NCBI GenBank assembly: GCA_963722665.1
Contig: CAVRNW010000026.1
Location: 1-46,005, forward strand
Reading direction: 5' to 3'
DNA: 46,005 nt
Source: Site-B1 sp963722665
GTDB lineage: Bacteria > Bacteroidota > Bacteroidia > Flavobacteriales > Flavobacteriaceae
Position numbers and translations under genes: made by a program. The notes beneath the pieces were generated by a model, which worked only from the letters and a program-made list of their open reading frames with translations, did no database searches and was not told the origin of the DNA. Shown piece by piece: positions 18,047-25,976 of the stretch (position 1 is the first letter of the stretch; each line of letters opens with the position of its first letter).

Positions 18047-18073
18047 AAGCCACTGGATTCAGTGGCTTTTTTT
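18047..18073 (+). terminator. Terminator of the sigma/GIN operon
   Basis: A 9-bp perfect stem (aagccactg / cagtggctt) with a GATT loop is followed by a T run. It lies 20 bases after the GIN gene stop. Confidence 0.9.
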
Positions 18074-18106
18074 ATTGTCTAAAGAAATTATAAAATGATT
18101 CTAAAT

Positions 18107-18397
18107 CTAATTCTCATAGATACAATCACCAAGACTATCTATTATTTCTTGAACTGTGATATCAACACCGCAAATATTTAATTTATTTTGCAATGCCAAT
18201 TTATAAGCATTACATAGTTCAGAATAATTAACTTGAGTCGCATTATTAAAATTTGCTTTCTCCAGTTGAACTTCATTGTTAGCCTCTGTGCATGAATTTC
18301 CATTCTCTATAACAAAATCGTCTTCCAAGGGTTCGTTTTCACAGTTAAAATTGGTAAACAGGACTAAAAAAGAGAAAAGCACAACTAATTTTTTCAT
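18107..18397 (-). CDS. Small secreted cysteine-containing protein, unknown
   Basis: I do not recognise this family. The 96-residue protein has an N-terminal signal sequence followed by Cys at residue 19 (TNFNCENE), which might be a lipidation site although the lipobox is poor. Four or more further cysteines follow (SCTEA, SELCNAY, NICGVDI, GDCIYEN), so disulfides are plausible. It is a single gene between the sigma-operon terminator and the MFS gene, convergent with the former. Confidence 0.6.
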   Translation of the reverse strand: MKKLVVLFSFLVLFTNFNCENEPLEDDFVIENGNSCTEANNEVQLEKANFNNATQVNYSELCNAYKLALQNKLNICGVDITVQEIIDSLGDCIYEN

Positions 18398-18433
18398 GTG
18401 ATATTATTGTGGCGCAAACTTAAATAATTTCTT

Positions 18434-19735
18434 CTAAACGGAAATGGCATTTTTAGGAATCTTAAACAACAACACGATGCCAACTAAAAAGAAGATTACT
18501 AAAAACACGATCGAATTACGCATACTACCCGTAACTTGGTCTATAATAGCAAAAATTAACATTCCAAAAACAATCCCGATTTTTTCTGCAACATCAAAAA
18601 AACTAAAATAAGATGTTGTATCATCTGTTTTAGGTAAAAACTTTGAATAGGTAGAGCGAGCTAAAGATTGTATTCCTCCCATTACCAATCCTACAAATCC
18701 TGCTGCAATATAAAATTGAAGAGGAGTTACCATAAAATAAGCATAAAAACATAAAGTCATCCAGACGAAATTAACAAAAATGAGGGTATTTATATTTCCA
18801 AATTTTGCCGAAGCTCGCGAGGTTAAAATTGCTCCTATAATAGCGACTAATTGTATTACCAAAATACTTACTATTAATCCCGTTGTTTTTTCGCTATTAC
18901 TTCCCCAGGCAATTTCTTCTTCACCAAAATAAACAGCTACCAACATTATAGTTTGAACTGCCATACTAAATACAAAAAATGCTCTTAAATAACGTTTTAA
19001 TCTTAAGTCTTTTTTTAGCTGTTTCCAAACTAAATTCAACTCTTTAAAGCCATTAAAAATTACTCGTTTAGTGACTTGATGCCCAGTTGAAACACCTTTA
19101 GGCAAAATATAAAATGAATACTGGCTAAACAATATCCACCAAAAACCTACAGTTATAAATGAATAGCGCATCATCTGCATTTTATCTTCTCCAGTATCCT
19201 GAGTCATTACCATTGCTAAATTCACTATTAACAAGATAACACTCCCAATATAACCCATTGAAAAGCCTTTTGCACTAATACTGTCTTGTTGTTCTGGAAA
19301 AGCAATATCTGGTAAATAGGAATTGTAAAACACTAAACTTCCCCAATACCCTATTAGTCCCATAAAATAAAATAACAGACTTAAATATATACGTTCCAGG
19401 CTAAACCAGTATAACCCAATACAACCAACACCCCCAACATAACAGAAAAATTTCATAAAATTTTTCTTATTACCAACGTAATCAGCTATTCCAGATAATA
19501 ATGGAGATGTAAAAGCAACTACTAAAAAGGTACAAGCCGTTACAAAAGTTATAAGTGCAGTACTTTTAAAATCAAATCCAAAAGCACTAACAGTTTTAAT
19601 TTCACTTAAAAATAAGGCTGAATAAAATATTGGAAATATTGAAGAAGCAATAGTTAAAGTATATACTGAATTTGCCCAATCATAAAATGCCCATGCATTC
19701 AGTAATTTTTTACTTCCTTTTTCAAGATCTGCCAT
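18434..19735 (-). CDS. MFS transporter, UMF1/Atg22-like
   Basis: A 433-residue polytopic membrane protein with about 12 hydrophobic segments. The N-terminal sequence KLLNAWAFYDWANSVYTLTI and the later GGIQSLARSTYSKFLP motif are characteristic of the UMF1 group of the major facilitator superfamily, related to Atg22 permeases. Substrate is unknown. A strong hairpin with T run lies immediately before its ATG (19745-19766); this terminates the upstream M48 gene and means the permease needs read-through or a promoter hidden at the hairpin. Confidence 0.88.
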   Translation of the reverse strand: MADLEKGSKKLLNAWAFYDWANSVYTLTIASSIFPIFYSALFLSEIKTVSAFGFDFKSTALITFVTACTFLVVAFTSPLLSGIADYVGNKKNFMKFFCYVGGVGCIGLYWFSLERIYLSLLFYFMGLIGYWGSLVFYNSYLPDIAFPEQQDSISAKGFSMGYIGSVILLIVNLAMVMTQDTGEDKMQMMRYSFITVGFWWILFSQYSFYILPKGVSTGHQVTKRVIFNGFKELNLVWKQLKKDLRLKRYLRAFFVFSMAVQTIMLVAVYFGEEEIAWGSNSEKTTGLIVSILVIQLVAIIGAILTSRASAKFGNINTLIFVNFVWMTLCFYAYFMVTPLQFYIAAGFVGLVMGGIQSLARSTYSKFLPKTDDTTSYFSFFDVAEKIGIVFGMLIFAIIDQVTGSMRNSIVFLVIFFLVGIVLLFKIPKNAISV

Positions 19736-19744
19736 AATAAAAAA

Positions 19745-19766
19745 AGCTGCTCTTTATTGAGCAGCT
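19745..19766 (-). terminator. Terminator of the M48 peptidase gene, next to the MFS start
   Basis: An 8-bp perfect stem (agctgctc / gagcagct) with a 6-base loop is followed on the minus strand by a T run that ends next to the MFS start codon at 19735. It terminates leftward transcription from the M48 gene. Confidence 0.8.
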
Positions 19767-19797
19767 CCTAAAATAAACTAATTTTTTGAAACGATGC

Positions 19798-20628
19798 TTA
19801 AAAATTGGTAATTGGTCTAAAAGACGCTACACCAAATTTCTTGGCTTCTGCCTTGGCAGTTGGAGCCAACGCTGTTAAATTATCGATACGAGTTTGATTT
19901 GAAGGGTGCGTGCTTAAGAATTCCGGTGGTGCCTGACCTCCGCTTTGTGCAGCCATTCGTTTCCATAGCTCTGCTGCTTCATCCGGATTATAACCTGCTA
20001 TAGCTGTAAGGTATAATCCAATTCTGTCGGCTTCAGACTCATGACCTCTGCTAAAAGGCAGCATGACCCCAACAGTTGTTCCTAATCCATAGTATTGATT
20101 GAACATCTCTCTGTCCCTATCATCTTTAATCGCTATATTTCCGGCTACAGCTCCTATTTGCTGCAACATTCCTGCACTCATACGCTGTTGACCGTGATTT
20201 GCGAGAGCATGAGCCACTTCATGACCCATTATGGCTGCCACAGCAGCTTCATTTCCGGCAACAGGCAATATTCCTGTATAAAAAACAATTTTACCGCCTG
20301 GCATGCACCATGCATTTACTGCAGGATCATCAACCAAAGTGTACTCCCATTTATAATCATTTAGATAACCCTGATATCCGTTGGCATTCAACCAGCGTTC
20401 TGCTGCTACCGCAATACGTTGTCCTACTCTGGTTATCATTTCAGCTTGTGAAGTTCCTCTAACCACATTGTTCTCGTTCAAGAACTGATCATACTGGGCA
20501 AACGCAGTAGGAAATAATTGAGAATTAGGCACTAAGGCCATAGTTTGCTTTCCTGTAAACGGATTGACAGTACAAGCAAGAAATAGTGTTACCACCATTA
20601 CGGCAACAATAATATTTTTTAGTTTCAT
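19798..20628 (-). CDS. M48 family zinc metallopeptidase lipoprotein
   Basis: A 276-residue protein with a lipoprotein signal ending in LFLAC, lipidated Cys at 19. The zinc motif HEVAH is at 136-140 in MGHEVAHALANHG, and the third ligand is the Glu of SRGHESEADRIGL further on. This is the M48B arrangement found in Oma1-, LoiP- and YggG-like proteases, which act on envelope proteins. It should face the periplasm anchored by its lipid. It is a single gene with its own terminator. Confidence 0.92.
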   Translation of the reverse strand: MKLKNIIVAVMVVTLFLACTVNPFTGKQTMALVPNSQLFPTAFAQYDQFLNENNVVRGTSQAEMITRVGQRIAVAAERWLNANGYQGYLNDYKWEYTLVDDPAVNAWCMPGGKIVFYTGILPVAGNEAAVAAIMGHEVAHALANHGQQRMSAGMLQQIGAVAGNIAIKDDRDREMFNQYYGLGTTVGVMLPFSRGHESEADRIGLYLTAIAGYNPDEAAELWKRMAAQSGGQAPPEFLSTHPSNQTRIDNLTALAPTAKAEAKKFGVASFRPITNF

Positions 20629-20810
20629 TCTTATGATTATTAAATTAATTAATCTATGGAATAAATTTACAAAAACCGTTCCTTTTTTATCGGATATCTC
20701 AATTAAAAAAAAATAGTAAGAATCGATTAACGGACGATTTTTTCTTTGAAAGGGTTGTTAATTATTTCTTAATGCATCATTTATAAGATCGATCAATGTA
20801 AACATCAATA

Positions 20811-20848
20811 TAATTAATCGACTCATTAAAAAATCGAACGATTAATTA
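20811..20848. promoter_or_regulatory. Inverted repeat and AATCG half-sites upstream of msrB
   Basis: TAATTAATCG (20811-20820) and CGATTAATTA (20839-20848) form a perfect 10-bp inverted repeat with an 18-base spacer. It ends 13 bases before the leader ORF of msrB. Further AATCG/CGATT half-sites lie at 20721-20728, 20735-20739 and 20832-20836. This could be an operator; no T run follows, so it is not a terminator. Confidence 0.45.
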
Positions 20849-20861
20849 TGTATTTTTAAGT

Positions 20862-20945
20862 ATGAAAAAAATTGCACTGTTTAGTTTAGCTTTATTGCTG
20901 TTCAATTGTAATGGCAAAGCACAAAAAAAAGAATCCGGAAAATAA
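20862..20945 (+). other. Lipoprotein signal-peptide leader ORF, out of frame with msrB
   Basis: An ATG at 20862 opens a 27-codon ORF that reads as a lipoprotein signal peptide, with hydrophobic core IALFSLALLLF and Cys at residue 16, then NGKAQKKESGK and a TAA stop. The tract A8 at 20923-20930 lies near its end. Removing one A would fuse it in frame to msrB and give a typical flavobacterial lipoprotein MsrB. As sequenced, it is separate and overlaps the msrB start at 20911 in another frame. Confidence 0.7.
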
Positions 20946-21345
20946 AGTCTATAAAGTCTCAAAGACTGATACCGAATGGAAAACCCAGTTAAGTGATCTG
21001 GAGTATAAGGTTTTAAGAAAAGCAGGTACTGAACCAAGATATTCAAGCGAATTCAATGACAATAAAGAAGTTGGAACCTATGTTTGTAAAGCTTGTGGAA
21101 CACCATTGTTTAAAAGCGAATTTAAATACGATTCGGGTTCTGGATGGCCAAGTTTTGACAGAGAAATCGAAGGGAATGTTGATTTTTCTACTGATAAAGA
21201 TCTGGGATATTCCAGGACAGAGGAACATTGCGCTAATTGTGGTGGCCATCTGGGACATGTTTTTAATGATGGTCCAAAGGAAACCACAGGTAAACGTCAT
21301 TGTGTTAATGGTGTTGCTTTAAAATTCATCCCTGAGGGCAATTAA
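20911..21345 (+). CDS. msrB: Peptide-methionine (R)-S-oxide reductase
   Basis: MsrB reduces methionine R-sulfoxide in proteins. The 144-residue frame contains the zinc cysteines C59/C62 (VCKACGTPLF) and C107/C110 (HCANCGGHLGHVF), the GWPSF motif and the catalytic Cys131 in KRHCVNG. The only usable start in this frame is ATG 20911, whose first residues (MAKHKKK) are the shifted reading of a lipoprotein linker. The intended N-terminus is probably the signal peptide at 20862, joined by a one-base change in the A8 tract. The product is therefore either a cytoplasmic short form or a frameshifted lipoprotein. Confidence 0.92.
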   Translation: MAKHKKKNPENKVYKVSKTDTEWKTQLSDLEYKVLRKAGTEPRYSSEFNDNKEVGTYVCKACGTPLFKSEFKYDSGSGWPSFDREIEGNVDFSTDKDLGYSRTEEHCANCGGHLGHVFNDGPKETTGKRHCVNGVALKFIPEGN

Positions 21346-21365
21346 TTTTTGAATTAGGATTAATA

Positions 21366-21917
21366 ATGGAAAATTATAAAGAAAGTATTATCAAACAATT
21401 TCAGTATTACAAAATGCTGGGAGATAAAACTTTCGAACAGTTGGAAAATAAAGATATTCAATGGCAATACAACAGTGAAAGCAATAGCATTTCCATAATT
21501 GTAAAGCATATCGTTGGCAATATGCTAAGCCGCTGGACCAATTTTTTGTCGGAGGATGGTGAAAAGGAATGGAGACAGCGTGATTCAGAATTTGAATATT
21601 CCTATTTCTCAAAAGAAGACATGATCGCAGCATGGAATAAAGGTTGGGATTGTTTATTCAATGCGATCACTCCTTTACAGGAAGATGATTTTAAACGCAT
21701 TGTTTACATCCGAAATCAAGGACATACGGTTAACGAGGCTATCAACAGGCAATTAGCTCATTATTCATATCATATTGGACAGATCGTTTTTCTTGGTAAA
21801 ATGATTAAAGGAAATGAATGGAAATCCTTATCAATTCCTAAAGGAAATTCTGGAAAATATAATAAGGATAAATTTAGCAAGAATAAAACCAGAAAACATT
21901 TTACAGATGATTTATAA
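21366..21917 (+). CDS. DUF1572 (DinB-like) protein
   Basis: A 183-residue soluble protein of the DinB/YfiT-like four-helix superfamily. Features are IVKHIVGNMLSRWTNFLSEDGEKEWRQRD with a candidate metal histidine, and NRQLAHYSYHIGQIVFLGKMIKG with two more histidines, which match DUF1572. The fold often binds a metal and can act as a thiol-dependent transferase, but no activity is known for this subgroup. It lies 20 bases after msrB, probably in the same transcript, ending at a bidirectional terminator. Confidence 0.85.
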   Translation: MENYKESIIKQFQYYKMLGDKTFEQLENKDIQWQYNSESNSISIIVKHIVGNMLSRWTNFLSEDGEKEWRQRDSEFEYSYFSKEDMIAAWNKGWDCLFNAITPLQEDDFKRIVYIRNQGHTVNEAINRQLAHYSYHIGQIVFLGKMIKGNEWKSLSIPKGNSGKYNKDKFSKNKTRKHFTDDL

Positions 21918-21931
21918 TTTGTTTATTAAAA

Positions 21932-21960
21932 AATATGCCTGCAAGTTAGCAGGCATATTT
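21932..21960. terminator. Bidirectional terminator
   Basis: An 11-bp perfect stem (32-42 with 49-59, counted from 21900) and a 6-base loop lie between convergent genes, with T runs on both strands. It serves the msrB/DUF1572 unit and the NTF2-like gene. Confidence 0.85.
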
Positions 21961-21980
21961 TATTATTATATTTTTCAATT

Positions 21981-22913
21981 TTATTCCATTGATTTTGTTG
22001 TGTAATAACCTGTTTCTTGTGTCATCTTACCTTCATCGTTAAAATCATTAATTAGAAGAATTGGTAAGATCACTTTTATTTTATCATCAGATTTTTTGGT
22101 CATTCTTACATCCCACCAGGATTGAACAACTTTAGCACCACCCAGTTCATATTCTAAATAATCCGGATATCCTCTAACATCTATACTTGTAATGTTCCAT
22201 TCGGATGTTAGGCCTTTAAACATTTCCTTTTCTTCTTCAACTGTGCGAGATTCGCCACGTTTCATATCCAAATCTGTGAAAGTAGCATCTTCAGTAAAAT
22301 AACTAAATGCTTTGTCAACATCACCATTCGCTAAAGCTCCCATATATAATCTAATGGTATTTATATTATCATGGTTATTATAAATTACACCATTAGTTCT
22401 TGGTGCAAAACTGCTTCTTCGTTCCAACCATGGCAAGTCATTATCATAAATGAGCATCAATTTTATCGTATTATCAGCCGTCATTTGAAACAACCTATGA
22501 ATGGGCATATCATATTGTACTCCGGTTGCGTTGTCCATAGCTTTAAAATGATCCCAGGTTTGTACCCATACTCCAGTATCACCGTCATACTCTATAGCAT
22601 CAGGAAACGCTCCAGGGCTCCTTTGATGGCTAATGTAAGACCAGTTTTCCTTTACCCATTTTGAAGCATTCTTCGTCCACTCTTTATCCCTGCCTTCTGC
22701 ATCCTTATTAAGAGTGGTTCCTTGATAAGACTTAAAGTCATCGGCTAAATAATTGCCTGCTTTATCTGCATCTCCGGCATAAAAAGCCTGCATGAATGAT
22801 TCTACAACTGCAATGGCAGGATGTTCATTGTAAACGGTTCCGTTCTTCTTTGATTTTTGGGAATACATGATGCTGGAAATTAGCAACATGATAACAATTA
22901 CTTTTGTTTTCAT
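21981..22913 (-). CDS. Secreted protein with two NTF2/SnoaL-like domains
   Basis: A 310-residue exported protein; the signal peptide ends near IMYSQ. Two copies of an NTF2-like fold are suggested. The first is at ~30-165, starting AIAVVESFMQAFYAGDADKAGNYLADDFKSYQG; the second at ~180-305, starting INTIRLYMGALANGDVDKAFSYFTEDATFTD. Both have the 'one helix plus decay-of-function' opening typical of SnoaL-like ketosteroid-isomerase relatives. No specific ligand or enzyme activity can be named. It is a monocistronic gene. Confidence 0.75.
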   Translation of the reverse strand: MKTKVIVIMLLISSIMYSQKSKKNGTVYNEHPAIAVVESFMQAFYAGDADKAGNYLADDFKSYQGTTLNKDAEGRDKEWTKNASKWVKENWSYISHQRSPGAFPDAIEYDGDTGVWVQTWDHFKAMDNATGVQYDMPIHRLFQMTADNTIKLMLIYDNDLPWLERRSSFAPRTNGVIYNNHDNINTIRLYMGALANGDVDKAFSYFTEDATFTDLDMKRGESRTVEEEKEMFKGLTSEWNITSIDVRGYPDYLEYELGGAKVVQSWWDVRMTKKSDDKIKVILPILLINDFNDEGKMTQETGYYTTKSME

Positions 22914-23054
22914 TTTTAAAAATTTAGTTGGTTAATAATTTTCAATTTAATAAAAAAACTGAGAAACAGACTATTATGTTAATAAGTATTTTCTTAAACA
23001 TCATCAGAATTTAGGATTTGCACGTGGTAATTTATTTATTCCAATTTGGTTTTG

Positions 23055-23062
23055 TAAATTTG
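23055..23062 (+). promoter_or_regulatory. Predicted -7 element upstream of lpdA
   Basis: TAAATTTG is an exact TAnnTTTG match 30 bases before the lpdA ATG. No TTG occurs at the usual 17-23 base distance, so the call rests on the -7 box alone. Confidence 0.5.
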
Positions 23063-23092
23063 AAACTTCTAAAACCATCATAATAAAATAAC

Positions 23093-24469
23093 ATGAGTAA
23101 ATACGATATAATTGTACTTGGAAGTGGTCCCGGAGGCTATGTTACAGCAATCAGAGCATCACAATTAGGTTTTAAAACCGCCATTGTAGAAAAGGAAAAC
23201 CTTGGAGGCGTTTGTTTGAATTGGGGATGTATCCCAACTAAAGCACTTTTAAAATCGGCTCAGGTATTTGAATATCTTAAACATGCTGATGCTTATGGAT
23301 TATCCGTAAAAGAATTTGACAAAGATTTTGATGCTGTTGTAAAGCGTAGTCGAGGTGTTGCTGATGGAATGAGTAAAGGAGTTCAGTTTTTAATGAAAAA
23401 GAATAAGATTGATGTAATTGAAGGTTTTGGAAAATTAAAACCCGGCAAAAAGATAGAGGTTGAAGGCAAAGAATACAGTGCAGATAATATAATTATTGCA
23501 ACTGGTGCACGATCACGGGAATTACCAAGTTTACCTCAGGATGGTAAAAAAGTGATAGGATACAGGGAAGCCATGACCTTGCCAAACCAGCCAAAAAAGA
23601 TGATCGTTGTAGGTTCTGGTGCAATTGGAGTTGAGTTTGCTTATTTCTACAATTCTATGGGAACAGATGTAACTATAGTTGAATTCCTTCCAAATGTAGT
23701 TCCTGTTGAAGACGAAGAAGTTTCAAAACAATTGGAACGTAGTTTTAAGAAAAGTGGCATAAAAATAATGACATCTTCAGAAGTTACCAAAGTTGATACG
23801 TCTGGAAAAGGAGTTAAAGCAACTGTAAAAACATCTAAAGGTGAAGAGGTTTTAGAGGCAGACATTATCTTATCGGCAGTAGGAATCAAATCAAATATTG
23901 AAAATATTGGACTGGAAGATGTTGGTATTGCCGTGGACAGAGATAAAATATTGGTGAATGATTTTTATCAAACCAATATTCCGGGTTATTACGCCATTGG
24001 CGATGTAACTCCCGGACAAGCCTTGGCTCACGTAGCATCAGCAGAAGGTATTTTGTGTGTTGAAAAAATTGCCGGTCAGCACGTAGAAGCTCTTGATTAC
24101 GGAAACATTCCGGGATGTACTTACTGTTCTCCAGAGATTGCCTCAGTTGGTTTGACTGAAAAGCAAGCAAAGGAAAAAGGTTACGATATCAAGGTTGGTA
24201 AATTTCCATTCTCAGCTTCCGGTAAAGCTAGTGCTGCAGGAAATAAAGATGGATTTGTAAAAGTAATTTTTGATGCCAAGTATGGCGAATGGTTAGGTTG
24301 CCATATGATCGGTGCCGGAGTTACTGATATGATCGCAGAAGCCGTTCTTGGACGTAAACTGGAAACAACAGGCCACGAAGTATTAAAAACCGTTCATCCT
24401 CATCCAACAATGAGTGAAGCAGTTATGGAAGCAGTTGCTGCTGCTTATGATGAAGTGATACATCTATAG
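23093..24469 (+). CDS. lpdA: Dihydrolipoyl dehydrogenase
   Basis: This FAD enzyme (E3) re-oxidises dihydrolipoamide for the pyruvate and 2-oxoglutarate dehydrogenase and glycine cleavage complexes. The 458-residue protein has the FAD motif GSGPGG near residue 10, the redox-active disulfide GGVCLNWGCIPTK with Cys 41 and 46, a second nucleotide motif GSGAIGVEFA, YAIGDVTPG, and the active-site HPHPTMSEAVMEA at the C-terminus. Length is normal. The gene is monocistronic with its own promoter and terminator, not in a dehydrogenase operon here. Confidence 0.97.
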   Translation: MSKYDIIVLGSGPGGYVTAIRASQLGFKTAIVEKENLGGVCLNWGCIPTKALLKSAQVFEYLKHADAYGLSVKEFDKDFDAVVKRSRGVADGMSKGVQFLMKKNKIDVIEGFGKLKPGKKIEVEGKEYSADNIIIATGARSRELPSLPQDGKKVIGYREAMTLPNQPKKMIVVGSGAIGVEFAYFYNSMGTDVTIVEFLPNVVPVEDEEVSKQLERSFKKSGIKIMTSSEVTKVDTSGKGVKATVKTSKGEEVLEADIILSAVGIKSNIENIGLEDVGIAVDRDKILVNDFYQTNIPGYYAIGDVTPGQALAHVASAEGILCVEKIAGQHVEALDYGNIPGCTYCSPEIASVGLTEKQAKEKGYDIKVGKFPFSASGKASAAGNKDGFVKVIFDAKYGEWLGCHMIGAGVTDMIAEAVLGRKLETTGHEVLKTVHPHPTMSEAVMEAVAAAYDEVIHL

Positions 24470-24500
24470 ACAAAAGATAAAAGAACATAGATCTTAAATT

Positions 24501-24540
24501 AAAAAGTTCCGATTGTTAAATTGGAACTTTTTGTTTTTTT
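24501..24540 (+). terminator. Terminator of lpdA
   Basis: A 14-bp stem (aaaaagttcc with ggaacttttt, extended by G-T and A-T pairs) with a short loop is followed by a T-rich run, 31 bases after the lpdA stop. Confidence 0.8.
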
Positions 24541-24602
24541 ATAAGAGTCTTGATTCTATAAGTGAACAAAGTGAACGGTCTATACTCTAAAAGAGAAGCG
24601 GT

Positions 24603-25022
24603 CTAATTTAAAAAACTTTGAATAGCCAGTTCATAACTTTGCAAACCAAAACCAAGGATAACACCTTTGGCCACAGGAGAAATGAAGGAGAAATGCCTGA
24701 ATTCTTCTCTCGAGAAAGTATTCGATATGTGTACTTCAACAACTGGTGTTTTAATAGCTTTTACGGCATCACCAATACCTACAGATGTATGCGTATAGGC
24801 TGCAGCATTTAATATAATTCCATCGTAGCTAAAACCAACCTCTTGAAGCTTATCTATTAACTCGCCTTCAATATTCGATTGGAAATAATCAATGGATACA
24901 CCCGGATACTTGGACTTTACTTCATCTAAAAACTCAGTAAATGACAAGTTTCCATATATCTCAGGTTCACGTTTCCCCAAAAGATTCAAATTTGGTCCGT
25001 TAATGATGATGAGTTTTTTCAT
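24603..25022 (-). CDS. aroQ: Type II 3-dehydroquinate dehydratase
   Basis: AroQ converts 3-dehydroquinate to 3-dehydroshikimate in aromatic amino acid synthesis. The 139-residue protein has the type II features: IINGPNLNLLGKREPEIYG with the catalytic Tyr at its end, LNAAAYTHTSVGIGDA, and EVHISNTFSREEFRHFSF. Length matches the dodecameric type II enzymes. It is a single leftward gene near xerD; in many flavobacteria, as I recall, the two lie side by side in opposite directions, but here two barrel genes separate them. Confidence 0.96.
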   Translation of the reverse strand: MKKLIIINGPNLNLLGKREPEIYGNLSFTEFLDEVKSKYPGVSIDYFQSNIEGELIDKLQEVGFSYDGIILNAAAYTHTSVGIGDAVKAIKTPVVEVHISNTFSREEFRHFSFISPVAKGVILGFGLQSYELAIQSFLN

Positions 25023-25027
25023 TTAAA

Positions 25028-25035
25028 CAAAAGTA
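25028..25035 (-). promoter_or_regulatory. Predicted -7 element placing aroQ in a leaderless mRNA
   Basis: On the minus strand this reads TACTTTTG, an exact TAnnTTTG match whose end is 5 bases before the ATG at 25022. With transcription starting about 4 bases after the box, the mRNA would begin at or next to the start codon. Confidence 0.45.
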
Positions 25036-25050
25036 CAAAAGTTATTGCAT

Positions 25051-25080
25051 AAAAAAAGGGAGCCAATTGGCACCCTTTTA
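25051..25080 (-). terminator. Imperfect terminator after the barrel gene
   Basis: The stem aaagggagcc / ggcaccctttt has one A-A mismatch and an AATT loop, and is followed on the minus strand by T residues. It lies 22 bases beyond the stop of the barrel gene at 25102. Confidence 0.65.
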
Positions 25081-25101
25081 AATAATTTGCTTTTCTGAAT
25101 T

Positions 25102-25722
25102 TTAGAAGAAATATCCAACACTAACCTGAATAACACTATTTTGATTTTTAACACCACCAGTATCAACATCCCAAAGGTCTGACAAACCCAAATTATACCG
25201 TGCGCCAAAATTTAGTCCACTTTCTAATTTATAACCAAGTCCTAAATTAAAACCAAAATCCATTCCTTTAATTACATCTTTTAAATCTTCTGTACCTGAT
25301 TCACTAAATTCTGGATCTTCTTTATCAATGTAATCATAATCTGCTTCAGAATTCATTAAAAATCCAATTTGTGGCCCAGCTTCTATACTAAATCCTTCAG
25401 CTACATAATATTTAGCCATTATTGGTAAGTTAATGTAATCCAATTTAATTGTTGCCTCATCTTTTTCAAATGCATCTTCATAGTTTGACTTTGCTCCTTG
25501 AGCAGAATATAATAATTCCGGCTGAACTGAAAACTTGTCTGAAATTGAGATTTCAGCAACAACTCCAACATGAAAACCAGTTCGTCCTTCAATGTCTTCC
25601 GTTTCATCGCCTGAAATAGAAGCCAAGTTTAAACCGGCTTTAGCTCCAAATGTTACCCCTTGTGCATTTAGATTAGTTAAACCAAACACAACAATTGCAA
25701 TAATTAAAATTAATTTTTTCAT
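25102..25722 (-). CDS. Outer membrane beta-barrel protein (porin family), intact copy
   Basis: A 206-residue protein with a signal peptide ending at LNAQ. It has the porin-family pattern VTFGAKAGLNLASISGD, then FSVQPELLYSAQGAKS, FSIEAGPQIGFLM, FNLGLGYKLESGLNFGARYNLGLSD, and a C-terminal aromatic strand ending VSVGYFF, as expected for small OmpA-like or PorT-like barrels. The ATG at 25722 is preferred over the one three codons upstream because it starts the signal peptide, like the paralogue. Substrate and function are unknown. Its tandem paralogue at 25977-26569 is frameshifted. Confidence 0.88.
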   Translation of the reverse strand: MKKLILIIAIVVFGLTNLNAQGVTFGAKAGLNLASISGDETEDIEGRTGFHVGVVAEISISDKFSVQPELLYSAQGAKSNYEDAFEKDEATIKLDYINLPIMAKYYVAEGFSIEAGPQIGFLMNSEADYDYIDKEDPEFSESGTEDLKDVIKGMDFGFNLGLGYKLESGLNFGARYNLGLSDLWDVDTGGVKNQNSVIQVSVGYFF

Positions 25723-25930
25723 AATTACCATGTTTTTAAAATTAGTATATATAAAATTATTACATTTTTTGCCACAAAATTTTTATTCGATAAAACATTA
25801 ACAATTAACATATAATATATTATCTATATAACTGTTTTTCAATTATTTAATCCTTTGTGTTTTTAACAATTATTGAAGTAACTCTTAGAACAAAAAAACT
25901 TAAATCTTTAATATTTTTTGACCAATAAAA

Positions 25931-25957
25931 AAAACCGAAGTATTCAACTTCGGTTTT
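25931..25957 (-). terminator. Terminator of the frameshifted barrel gene
   Basis: A perfect 10-bp stem (aaaaccgaag / cttcggtttt) with a 7-base loop is followed on the minus strand by a T run. It lies 20 bases after the predicted end of the barrel reading frame. Confidence 0.85.
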
Positions 25958-25976
25958 AATATTAAGTTTTAGAATC

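Noticed and set aside
21043..21300. Antisense reading frames inside msrB
   Set aside because: They lack starts and domains and overlap the clear zinc and catalytic motifs of MsrB.
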